NCBI GenBank assembly: GCA_902363045.1
Contig: CABIYX010000056.1
Coordinates: 1-10,194, forward strand
Source: Clostridiales bacterium
GTDB lineage: Bacteria > Bacillota > Clostridia > Oscillospirales > Oscillospiraceae
Length of the DNA stretch: 10,194 bases
Direction of reading: 5' to 3'
Below the pieces are notes generated by a model, which was given only the letters and a program-made list of their open reading frames with translations, did not search any database and was not told where the DNA came from. Shown piece by piece: positions 1 to 5,688 of the stretch (position 1 is its first letter; the number at the start of each line of letters is the position of its first letter). The translations under genes and the position numbers were made by a program.

Positions 1-71
1 CGTTGGTCAAGCGGTTAAGACGGCGGCCTCTCACGCCGCAAACATGGGTTCGATTCCCGTACGGGTCACCA
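1..71 (+). tRNA. tRNA-Glu (anticodon CTC), 5' end cut by window edge
   Basis: The sequence folds as a tRNA lacking its first four acceptor bases. The D arm starts at about 8. The anticodon stem 23-27/35-39 pairs perfectly around the loop CTCTCAC, giving anticodon CTC at 30-32, which reads GAG (Glu). The T arm carries GGTTCGATTCC. The 3' acceptor strand ACGGGTC at 61-67 is followed by the discriminator A68 and an encoded CCA (69-71). The visible acceptor bases CGT at 1-3 pair with ACG at 61-63. A terminator-like structure follows directly, so this is the last gene of its transcript. Whether other tRNAs or an rRNA operon precede it cannot be seen. Confidence 0.95.
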
Positions 72-74
72 GTC

Positions 75-143
75 AAAAATAAACTGCACACGGTTCGCTT
101 CCGGCTGAAGCCGAAAGCTCACCTGAGTTCCGTTTATTTTTTC
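75..143 (+). terminator. Terminator after tRNA-Glu, branched hairpin
   Basis: A 10-bp outer stem (AAAAATAAAC at 75-84 with GTTTATTTTT at 132-141) ends in a run of six T (138-143). It encloses a second hairpin at 97-118, GCTT-C-CGGC, loop TGAA, GCCG-A-AAGC. The outer stem begins only four bases after the tRNA CCA. I read it as the intrinsic terminator of the tRNA transcript. The stem is AT-rich, and the enclosed hairpin may be part of a repeat (see 147-200 and 10117-10170). Confidence 0.65.
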
Positions 144-146
144 CTT

Positions 147-200
147 CCAAATCACAAACGCTTCGCTGGTTTGTGATTTGGTGACCGCCCTTCGGGCGGT
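147..200. repeat. Two adjacent perfect hairpins, intergenic palindromic element
   Basis: The first is a 13-bp perfect inverted repeat, CCAAATCACAAAC at 147-159 with GTTTGTGATTTGG at 169-181, around a 9-nt loop. Two bases later comes ACCGCCC-TTC-GGGCGGT at 184-200, a 7-bp stem whose apex can also be read as a cUUCGg tetraloop. Neither is followed by a T run, so they are not obvious terminators. They lie between the tRNA terminator and the 5S promoter, outside any credible coding sequence. A similar cluster of short hairpins follows buk at the other end of the window, so a dispersed palindromic repeat of this genome is likely, but two copies are not proof. Confidence 0.55.
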
Positions 201-218
201 GAGTCAGGAAAGTTTTTC

Positions 219-247
219 TTGACAGGCGGTTGAAAATTTGATAAAAT
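219..247 (+). promoter_or_regulatory. Sigma-A promoter for the 5S rRNA gene
   Basis: The -35 box is TTGACA (219-224, perfect consensus), the spacer is exactly 17 bp, and the -10 box is TAAAAT (242-247, five of six). The predicted start is about 254, giving a leader of roughly 93 nt before the mature 5S. A promoter of this strength directed only at a 5S gene indicates transcription independent of a 16S-23S operon. Confidence 0.8.
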
Positions 248-253
248 GATCGC

Positions 254-346
254 TGTTGAAAAAGACGGTAAGGAGAGAAAAACAGTTCTCCTGAAGTGGA
301 AAGCATGAAGTTTTCTTTGCTTACTTTCTTTTTCAAAAGAAAGTAA
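254..346 (+). other. 5S rRNA precursor leader with processing-type stem
   Basis: This stretch lies between the predicted transcription start and mature 5S. It holds a small hairpin built on GGAGA (273-277) and TCTCC, and a strong 12-bp stem at 320-331 with 336-347 around a 4-nt loop that abuts the first base of 5S. No T run follows, so the stem looks like a maturation signal rather than a terminator. A 13-codon frame (ATG at 305, TAA at 344-346) lies across the stem, but it has only a poor ribosome binding site and I do not call it a gene. Confidence 0.5.
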
Positions 347-461
<115 letters not shown>

Positions 462-464
462 ACA

Positions 465-495
465 AAAGGAAGGAACATTTTGTTCCTTCCTTTTT
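465..495 (+). terminator. Intrinsic terminator of the 5S gene
   Basis: A 13-bp perfect stem, AAAGGAAGGAACA at 465-477 with TGTTCCTTCCTTT at 481-493 around a 3-nt loop, runs into TTTTTT. It starts three bases after the mature 5S end. Confidence 0.9.
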
Positions 496-559
496 TCTTT
501 GTCCGGGACCTTTTCGGAGGCGGAGACGCAAAAGAATCAGGTCTTCATAAAAATTCCTA

Positions 560-588
560 TTGTGTCGAATCGGCGCGTTTGCTATAAT
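560..588 (+). promoter_or_regulatory. Promoter of the SLH-muramidase gene (extended -10)
   Basis: The -10 box is perfect, TATAAT at 583-588, preceded by TGC, which makes an extended -10. A weak -35, TTGTGT at 560-565, sits at the canonical 17-bp spacing. The predicted start near 595 leaves a leader of about 37 nt with the ribosome binding site AAGGAG at 614-619. Confidence 0.75.
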
Positions 589-631
589 GAAGAAAATATT
601 ACTGTAAACCAAAAAGGAGAACGATCTTAAT

Positions 632-2101
632 ATGAAACATCAAATCGGGAGGCGTATCGTGCCCTTTGCCCTGGCTGCCGTCCTGGGGATCCAGCCTGTG
701 ATGGCCGCACCCTACCGGCTGAGCGTGCCCAGCGGCTATACCAGCCCCTTCATCGATGTGCAGAGCGGGGATTGGTACTATAAATATGTAGCGGTCCTGA
801 ACAGTCAGGGGATGATCGACGGCTATGGAGACGGCCGTTTCGGGCCCAATGACACGCTGACCTCCGGCGCGGCACTGGTCATGGTTCTGAAGGCCGCAGG
901 GAGCGGCGCCATCGCCCCCAGCGGGGCCCACTGGGCCAGCGGCTATGCGGATTACGCTGTGGAGCAGGGGTATTTGACCCGGGAGGAGATCAGCGACCTG
1001 GACGCGCCCATCCGCCGGGAGTTGATCGCGCGGCTGGCGGCCCGGGCGCTGAAGCTGGAACCCTCTCAGGGAAAGTCGCCCTTTGCGGACGCGGATGACG
1101 GATATTTGACCGCTCTGCACGAGCTGGGGATCATCACCGGCAGCCAGGAGGAGGGCAAGACGGTCTTTTTGCCGGACAAGCCCATCACCCGGGCGGAGAT
1201 CAGCGTCATCGTCTGGCAGGTGGACCGGGTCTTCCGCTATGGAGAGCAGATCCCCTTCCAGGGGGCCTACTACGACATTCTTCCGGATGTGCCGGTGAAT
1301 TCCTACGATCCGGAGGGATTTGGGCGGAAAAACGGCGTGATGTACTATCAGGAGAGCGGGGTGGACGTGGCCCGCGGCGTGGATGTGTCCGTCCACCAGG
1401 GGGAGATCGACTGGGAGAAGGTGGCCGATGCCGGCATCGAGTTTGCCATGATCCGGGTGGGATACCGGGGCTATGGCAGCGAGGGTAAGATGATGGGGGA
1501 CACCTATTTCCAGAGCAATATCCAGGGCGCGCTGGACGCGGGGCTCAAGGTGGGGGTGTACTACTTCTCCCAGGCGGTCACCGTGGAGGAGGCCCGGGAG
1601 GAGGCGGCCTATGTGCTGGAGCAGATCGCCCCCTACCCCATCTCCTATCCGGTCGTTTTCGATTGGGAGCGGCAGAATTACTCCGGCTCCCGCACCCAGA
1701 AGATCCCGGATACAGAGACGATGTGCCGTATGGCGAACGCCTTCTGCGAGGAGATCCAGGCGGAGGGCTATCAGCCCATGGTCTACTTCTATCAGAATCT
1801 GGCCTATAACAACTACGACCTGAGCAAGATCATGGAGTATCCTTTCTGGCTGGCCCAGTACACCGATCATCCCTCCTTTTACTATGATTTTGAGATGTGG
1901 CAGTACACCTCCAGCGGCCGGGTGGCCGGGATCTCCGGGGATGTGGACCTGAACCTCCGCTTTTTCCGGGACGGGAGCAAGGACGATCTGACCGAGGTTT
2001 GGAAGGATCCGGACGGACGGCAGGACCCCCAGGAGGAGCAGGAGGACCCTGGGAAGGACAGCCATGAGGAGCAGGCCCCATCCCAGGACATTCCTCAGTG
2101 A
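632..2101 (+). CDS. Secreted SLH-domain GH25 muramidase (lysozyme)
   Basis: This 489-residue protein is predicted to be exported, held on the cell wall by SLH domains, and to cleave the N-acetylmuramyl beta-1,4 bond of peptidoglycan. Residues 1-26 form a signal peptide (RR near the start, hydrophobic stretch, VMA-AP cleavage site). Three SLH-type repeats follow at about 39-85, 97-140 and 149-200, with FIDV..DWYYKYV and GDGRFGPNDTLT motifs. The GH25 domain spans about 248-447. It starts with GVDVSVHQGEIDW (D251), has FDWE at 343-346 with the family's acidic pair D344 and E346, and ends with MWQYTS (422-427) and GDVDLN (436-441). The last 35 residues are an acidic, low-complexity E/Q/D/P tail. 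The start is fixed by AAGGAG at 614-619 and the signal peptide. It has its own promoter and terminator, so it is monocistronic. A role in wall remodelling, autolysis or attack on neighbours is inference. Confidence 0.93.
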   Translation: MKHQIGRRIVPFALAAVLGIQPVMAAPYRLSVPSGYTSPFIDVQSGDWYYKYVAVLNSQGMIDGYGDGRFGPNDTLTSGAALVMVLKAAGSGAIAPSGAHWASGYADYAVEQGYLTREEISDLDAPIRRELIARLAARALKLEPSQGKSPFADADDGYLTALHELGIITGSQEEGKTVFLPDKPITRAEISVIVWQVDRVFRYGEQIPFQGAYYDILPDVPVNSYDPEGFGRKNGVMYYQESGVDVARGVDVSVHQGEIDWEKVADAGIEFAMIRVGYRGYGSEGKMMGDTYFQSNIQGALDAGLKVGVYYFSQAVTVEEAREEAAYVLEQIAPYPISYPVVFDWERQNYSGSRTQKIPDTETMCRMANAFCEEIQAEGYQPMVYFYQNLAYNNYDLSKIMEYPFWLAQYTDHPSFYYDFEMWQYTSSGRVAGISGDVDLNLRFFRDGSKDDLTEVWKDPDGRQDPQEEQEDPGKDSHEEQAPSQDIPQ

Positions 2102-2123
2102 AAACAGAGAGCATCATAGACAG

Positions 2124-2158
2124 AAAAGCGGCCTCACGGGAGTGAGAGCCGCTTTTTT
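2124..2158 (+). terminator. Intrinsic terminator after the muramidase gene
   Basis: The stem is AAAAGCGGC-CTCAC (2124-2137) with GTGAG-A-GCCGCTTTT (2142-2156), one bulged A and a 4-nt loop. It ends in six T. It lies 22 bases after the stop codon. Confidence 0.88.
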
Positions 2159-2211
2159 GCATAAAAAACTTTATAAATCCTTGTGAACTATGGAAAAAAA
2201 GCATAGAATGG

Positions 2212-2240
2212 TTGACTTTTGGTGAGACTCGTAGTATGAT
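2212..2240 (+). promoter_or_regulatory. Sigma-A promoter of hrb
   Basis: The -35 box is TTGACT (2212-2217), the spacer 17 bp, and the -10 box TATGAT (2235-2240). Both boxes match consensus at five of six positions. The predicted start near 2247 falls inside the palindrome at 2245-2263, so a bound repressor would block initiation. Confidence 0.8.
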
Positions 2241-2244
2241 AATA

Positions 2245-2263
2245 AATAAGAATAATTCTTATT
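2245..2263 (+). promoter_or_regulatory. Fur/PerR-type operator over the hrb start site
   Basis: This is a perfect inverted repeat, AATAAGAAT-A-ATTCTTATT: 9-bp arms around one base. The inner 15 bases have the 7-1-7 layout and the AATNATT core of Fur-family boxes. In Bacilli the PerR box is TTATAATNATTATAA and the Fur box is TGATAATNATTATCA. The position, starting four bases downstream of the -10 box, is ideal for repression. Because the target gene is an oxygen-defence type flavo-rubredoxin, PerR is the more natural candidate than Fur. That choice is inference. Confidence 0.6.
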
Positions 2264-2295
2264 ATAAAACCGTTATGTGATATGGAGGACACATT

Positions 2296-2919
2296 ATGAA
2301 TCGAAAGGCATTTGACCGGATCAACTATGGGCTGTTCCTGGTGGGGGCGGCTTTGGATGGGCGCTTCCAGGGATGCGTGGTGAACTCCCTGCATCAGGTG
2401 ACCTCCACCAATCCCATCAAATTCTCCCTGACCCTGAGCAAGAGCAACGAGACCTTCAAGGCTGTGGAGGCGGCAGGGAGCTTTGCCGCCACGGTGCTGT
2501 CCAAGGACACGCCCAAGGAGCGGATCGACCTGTTCGGCTATAAGTCCGGCCGGGTGGTGGATAAATTTGAGGGCCTGCCGGTGGAGACCGACGGGGCGGG
2601 CAACCCCTATCTCCGGGACTATGCCCTGTCCCGGATCAGCTGCCGGATCGTGGAGAAGCTGGATCTGGGGAACTATATGCTCTATATCGCGGAGGTGACC
2701 GAGGCGGAGGTCCTGGGGGACGGCCCGGCCCTGACGGTGGACGACTATAAGAACGGCGGCGGAGCCACCCCGGCGGCCGCCACGGTGTACCGCACGCTGG
2801 AGCCCAATGTGGGCTGGCGCTGCACCGTCTGTGGCTATGTGGCGGAGCGGGAGACCCTGCCCGACGGCTACCAGTGTCCCATCTGCCGGGCCAATAAGGA
2901 CAAGTTTGTCAAAGTGTAA
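2296..2919 (+). CDS. hrb: High molecular weight rubredoxin (flavin reductase-rubredoxin fusion)
   Basis: This 207-residue cytoplasmic protein has two parts. Residues 1 to about 155 form a flavin-reductase-like FMN-binding domain (MNRKAFDRINYGLFLVGA, then TSTNPIKFSLTLSKSN, a pattern typical of this split-barrel family). Residues 172-207 form a rubredoxin with CTVCGY (C176, C179) and CPICRANKDKF (C194, C197). Only 14 residues separate the two CxxC pairs, fewer than in free rubredoxin and closer to rubrerythrin-type domains. In Moorella the homologous Hrb carries electrons from NADH/NADPH to the flavodiiron protein FprA for O2 or NO reduction. No fprA is next to it here. The start is set by GGAGG at 2283-2287. 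It is monocistronic, between its own promoter with a Fur/PerR-like operator and a strong terminator, so induction by oxygen or peroxide is likely but inferred. Confidence 0.9.
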   Translation: MNRKAFDRINYGLFLVGAALDGRFQGCVVNSLHQVTSTNPIKFSLTLSKSNETFKAVEAAGSFAATVLSKDTPKERIDLFGYKSGRVVDKFEGLPVETDGAGNPYLRDYALSRISCRIVEKLDLGNYMLYIAEVTEAEVLGDGPALTVDDYKNGGGATPAAATVYRTLEPNVGWRCTVCGYVAERETLPDGYQCPICRANKDKFVKV

Positions 2920-2930
2920 GGGCGTTCAGC

Positions 2931-2969
2931 AAAAATTTCCGGAGCCGGTCAGGCTCCGGAAATTTTTTT
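2931..2969 (+). terminator. Intrinsic terminator of hrb
   Basis: A 16-bp perfect stem, AAAAATTTCCGGAGCC at 2931-2946 with its complement at 2952-2967 around a 5-nt loop, ends in a T run (2963-2969). It lies 11 bases after the hrb stop codon. Confidence 0.92.
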
Positions 2970-2977
2970 GCTCCGGA

Positions 2978-3006
2978 TGAAAGATTCCGGGTCTTTGGAT
3001 CGTATA
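2978..3006 (+). promoter_or_regulatory. ECF-type promoter before the sigma factor gene
   Basis: TGAAAG at 2978-2983 and CGTATA at 3001-3006 are separated by 17 bp. Bacillus SigW-type ECF sigma factors recognise TGAAAC-N16-CGTA, so the match is one base and one spacer position off. I see no credible sigma-A pair in the 40 bp after the hrb terminator. A start near 3013 would exclude the upstream GTG at 3011 and agrees with translation from ATG 3053. Autoregulation by the encoded sigma factor is inferred from this resemblance. Confidence 0.45.
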
Positions 3007-3052
3007 GAAGGTGAAAGCGCTTTTCAGAATTCCCAGAGAGGATGTGAGCAAG

Positions 3053-3541
3053 ATGAGATCCCATCTCAGCCGGGGGGAGGCGGAACGCCTGGTGCGGACT
3101 TACTCCGATTTGATCCTGCGTCTGAGCTTTACCTACCTGAAAAATACGGAGGACGCCAAGGACATCTGCCAGACGGTATTTCTCCGGCTGCTGGAGAAGC
3201 CCCGGGAATTTCAGTCGCCGGAGCACGAACGGGCCTGGATCATCCGTACGGCGGTCAATGTGTGCAAGGACCAGCTGAAAAGCAGCTGGCACAGGACAAC
3301 GGTGGACCTGTCAGCGGCCTCGGAGGCTCGGGCGCCGGAGGCGGAGGAGGGGAGCCTGTGGGCGGCGGTGGCGCTGCTCCCGCCAAAATACCGGACCGTG
3401 ATCTATCTTTACTACTACGAGGGCTACTCCGCCAATGAGATCGCCCAGATGCTGGGGGAGAAGCCGGCCACAGTGGCCACCCGGCTCAGCCAGGGGAGGG
3501 ATAAGCTGCGGATACAGCTGGAACAGGAGGCATTGACATGA
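3053..3541 (+). CDS. ECF-family RNA polymerase sigma factor
   Basis: The 162-residue product has the two-domain ECF layout. Sigma region 2 lies at about 10-75 (LVRTYSDLILRLSFTYLKN, EDAKDICQTVFLRLL, ERAWIIRTAVNVCKDQLKS). A short acidic/Ala linker follows. Sigma region 4 lies at about 101-157 (LPPKYRTVIYLYYYEGYSANEIAQML, then ATVATRLSQGRDKLR as recognition helix). It should direct RNA polymerase to a small stress regulon. I chose ATG 3053 because AGAGAGG at 3035-3041 gives normal spacing. The frame is open to GTG 3011 (14 more residues), but that start has no properly spaced ribosome binding site and lies almost at the predicted transcription start. The stop codon overlaps the next start by 4 bp (ATGA), so the two products are coupled, as is usual for an ECF sigma and its regulator. 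Confidence 0.92.
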   Translation: MRSHLSRGEAERLVRTYSDLILRLSFTYLKNTEDAKDICQTVFLRLLEKPREFQSPEHERAWIIRTAVNVCKDQLKSSWHRTTVDLSAASEARAPEAEEGSLWAAVALLPPKYRTVIYLYYYEGYSANEIAQMLGEKPATVATRLSQGRDKLRIQLEQEALT

Positions 3542-4587
3542 AAACATATCGGGAGAATATGGACGAACTGCGGTTTACAGAGCAGGAGAAGGAGGAGATG
3601 GTGGACCGCCTGCTGGAAGGGGGCGGCTCCCGGCGGAAGGGGCTGGGCCTGCGCCGGGCGGCTGTGGCCGTGGCGGCCGCCGCCGTTCTGACGGTGGGCG
3701 CGGGGGCCGCGGTGGTCCTCACCCCGGCGGGAGAGGTGTTTGCCTCGGTGCTGGGCGGTGCGCCCGCCCAGACGGAGATCCTAGACTGGATGGGGGTCCC
3801 TGTGGGGGCCAGCGACACCCACAACGGGGTGACCATCACTGCCGATGCCATCATCGGGGACGCGTACAGCTATGCGGTGGTCTACTCCATCGCCCGGGAG
3901 GACGGACAGCCGCTGGCTGAGGACCTGGAGCCCCTGGGGAACGGGGTGCTGCCCCTGACCTTTGACCGGGCGGACACCAGCGTGGGGGTGATAGGAGGGT
4001 CCCACGGCTCCGCCTACTTCTATGACGCCGACCCCTCAGAGCCCTCCATCCAGTATGTGGAGAAGACGACGTCCGATGTGCCCCTTGAGCCGGGAACGGC
4101 CACCGCCACCTTCCGGAACCTGTACCTGATGGGGAAGGAGTTTCAGGATAACATCCCGGTGGCAGAGGGAAACTGGAAGATCCGCTTCCAGTTCAGCTTC
4201 CCGGACAGCAGCGTCCGCCTGCCCGGCGGCCAGACCTTCCAGCTCAATGGAATGGAAGCCGTTCTGGACGGGGTGGCCATCTCCCCCCTGTCCATCCAGG
4301 TGGACTACACCGTGAAGGAGGAGCTGGTTTGGGACCACCAGAGTCAAGAGAATGGACGGGAGAGCGGGCACGACCGGGAGCAGTCCCACCGCTTCTTCGA
4401 GTCCCTGTCCCTCTCCCTGAACCTGACGGACGGATCCACGGTGGATCTGACCGGAATGGGCGGAAGCATCGACCCGGAGACGGGCCGAACGGTATGCCGG
4501 AAGGGCGGTGTCTTTGAGGAGATCCTGGACCTGTCCACCGTGGAGTCCGTCACAGTGGCGGGGATCACCCTGCCGGTCACACCGTAA
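3538..4587 (+). CDS. Membrane anti-sigma-like protein (DUF4179 type)
   Basis: This 349-residue protein is probably the anti-sigma partner of the ECF factor. A charged cytoplasmic N-terminus (1-38, rich in E/K/R) would hold the sigma factor. One Ala/Val-rich transmembrane helix follows (about 39-62), then an outside domain of about 285 residues. The arrangement, with PAGEVFASVLGG just after the membrane and a beta-rich ectodomain (THNGVTITADAIIGDAYSYAVVYSI), resembles DUF4179 proteins, which in Firmicutes commonly follow ECF sigma genes. The far C-terminal half contains beta-type segments and a charged, likely flexible stretch near 265-285. I see no zinc-binding HxxxCxxC motif. The start overlaps the sigma stop codon and has AGGAGG at 3525-3530. 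Family name and function rest on residue pattern and context, not on a database search. Confidence 0.82.
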   Translation: MKTYRENMDELRFTEQEKEEMVDRLLEGGGSRRKGLGLRRAAVAVAAAAVLTVGAGAAVVLTPAGEVFASVLGGAPAQTEILDWMGVPVGASDTHNGVTITADAIIGDAYSYAVVYSIAREDGQPLAEDLEPLGNGVLPLTFDRADTSVGVIGGSHGSAYFYDADPSEPSIQYVEKTTSDVPLEPGTATATFRNLYLMGKEFQDNIPVAEGNWKIRFQFSFPDSSVRLPGGQTFQLNGMEAVLDGVAISPLSIQVDYTVKEELVWDHQSQENGRESGHDREQSHRFFESLSLSLNLTDGSTVDLTGMGGSIDPETGRTVCRKGGVFEEILDLSTVESVTVAGITLPVTP

Positions 4588-4656
4588 GGGCGGAACGGCT
4601 CCTCCTGAAGAAAGAGAGATCCCTGAGAGAGACGGGATAGGATTTTTTCAAAAAAG

Positions 4657-4702
4657 AAAATACGGTGGGTCATTACTTGCTTTGTAATGACCCACCGTAT
4701 TT
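4657..4702 (-). terminator. Bidirectional terminator between convergent operons
   Basis: A perfect inverted repeat pairs AAATACGGTGGGTCATTAC (4658-4676) with GTAATGACCCACCGTATTT (4684-4702), giving 19 bp around a 7-nt loop. On the minus strand it is followed by TTTTCTTTTTT, a strong tail for the amidohydrolase operon, whose stop codon lies inside the outer stem. On the plus strand the tail is weaker (TTTACATATTT), but it can still serve the sigma/anti-sigma operon. The interval 4588-4656 shows nothing else. Confidence 0.88.
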
Positions 4703-5558
4703 ACATATTTGGGAAGTTCAGCAGCTTCTGGGCGTTCCCGCCCAGGATGCCGTCCTGTTCCTCCTGGGTGAGGGGCAGGGCGCGGATGGCGGCCACGGCG
4801 TCCGTCTGGCTCTGCCAGGGGCTGTCGGTGCCAAACAGGATGCGGTGGGGACCGAAGGTGCGGACCATGCGGAGGAACTGCTCCTGGGGCATCATGGGGA
4901 GGTCCTCCGGGCGGTAGAAGCCGTCATCCAGGGGGGCCAGATTTCCAAGGGAGTAGGAGGTGTCCAGATAGACGGAGGTGTCGGGCAGCAGCGCCTCCAC
5001 CTGGTCCCAATTCCGCCAGCCGCCCATGTGGGCCAGGATGAGGGTCATGGGGCCCACCTGGTCCAGGGCGCGGCGCACCATCCGGGGGGTGACATGGACC
5101 ACGCCGGGGAAGCCCACATCCAGCCCGGCGTGGCTGAGGACGATCAGGCCCAGCTCCGCCGCCCGGTCCAGGACGCGGAGGGTGCGGATGTCATCAAAAT
5201 CCACCCCCTGATAGATGGGGTGCAGCTTGATCCCCTTCAGGCCCAGACTGGCCACCCGGGCCAGCTCGCTCCGGTAGTCGGAGAAGTCGGGGTGGATGCA
5301 GCCGAAGGAGAACACGCCTGTTTCGGGAAAGCGCTCATTGATCTGGGCTGAGCAGTCGTTGACGTGGACCACCTGCTTGGGGGCGGTGGCCACCGGGAGG
5401 ACCACGGAGCAGTTCACTCCGGCCCGGGCCATAGAGGCGGCAAGTCCGGCGTTGGTGCCGTCAGAGAAGGAGCGGGTGTGGGACGCCTGCTCCAGCTTGG
5501 GGATGGTGGTGGCGGCCAGCCGGTCGGGGAAGGTATGGGTATGGATGTCGATGACCAT
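4701..5558 (-). CDS. Metal-dependent amidohydrolase family 2 protein
   Basis: This 285-residue TIM-barrel hydrolase has the metal ligands of the amidohydrolase-2 (COG2159) family in order: HTH at 6-8 (H6, H8) after the first strand, GIKLHP (K111, H113), LSHAG (H143), LAHMGG (H177) and FGTDSPW (D245). The family includes decarboxylases, lactonases and hydrolases of small organic acids. The substrate cannot be read from the sequence. The start is the ATG at 5558, giving the typical MVIDIHTHTFP opening. AAAGGA lies 14 bases upstream, a long distance; a CTG at 5567 (5 bases after AAAGGA) is a possible alternative. The frame is open up to 5750, but that extension overlaps the symporter gene and has no family features. 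It follows the symporter gene on the same strand after 130 bp, which suggests joint uptake and catabolism. Confidence 0.9.
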   Translation of the reverse strand: MVIDIHTHTFPDRLAATTIPKLEQASHTRSFSDGTNAGLAASMARAGVNCSVVLPVATAPKQVVHVNDCSAQINERFPETGVFSFGCIHPDFSDYRSELARVASLGLKGIKLHPIYQGVDFDDIRTLRVLDRAAELGLIVLSHAGLDVGFPGVVHVTPRMVRRALDQVGPMTLILAHMGGWRNWDQVEALLPDTSVYLDTSYSLGNLAPLDDGFYRPEDLPMMPQEQFLRMVRTFGPHRILFGTDSPWQSQTDAVAAIRALPLTQEEQDGILGGNAQKLLNFPNM

Positions 5559-5598
5559 GGGGATCAGACCGTTCCTTTCGTTGGTAAAATGGGTCCGG

Positions 5599-5648
5599 AA
5601 AGACCGAAACCGTGCAGTATAGATAGCGTACCACACGGTTTCGTCTTT
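5599..5648 (-). promoter_or_regulatory. Long imperfect hairpin between symporter and amidohydrolase genes
   Basis: The arms 5599-5614 and 5634-5648 pair over 15 bp with a single bulged base. The core, CGAAACCGTG with CACGGTTTCG (5605-5614 and 5634-5643), is a perfect 10-bp repeat around 19 bp. The central part read on the minus strand contains TATACT (5621-5616), a possible -10 box for the amidohydrolase gene, but the sequence 17 bp upstream (ACGAAA) is a poor -35. No T run follows on either strand, so this is not a simple terminator. It could be a repressor operator over an internal promoter or an mRNA processing or stability stem. Confidence 0.5.
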
Positions 5649-5688
5649 GAAAAGGAAGTTTCTTGCGGACTTTCTGGCGTTTTTGGGC

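Noticed and set aside
73..336. 87-codon minus-strand frame across the tRNA-5S spacer
   Set aside because: It runs through perfect hairpins, the tRNA terminator and the 5S promoter and has no Shine-Dalgarno. Low-complexity open frames of this kind arise from palindromic repeats.
305..346. 13-codon frame in the 5S leader (starts MKFSLL, ends KRK)
   Set aside because: Only a poor ribosome binding site precedes it, and the frame coincides with the 12-bp stem next to 5S. A structural role explains the sequence better.
599..2065. 488-codon minus-strand frame opposite the muramidase
   Set aside because: It has no ribosome binding site or domain, and the opposite strand encodes a complete SLH/GH25 protein with promoter and terminator.
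3011..3052. GTG start adding 14 residues to the ECF sigma factor
   Set aside because: There is no ribosome binding site at usable distance, and it lies almost on the predicted transcription start. ATG 3053 has AGAGAGG upstream.
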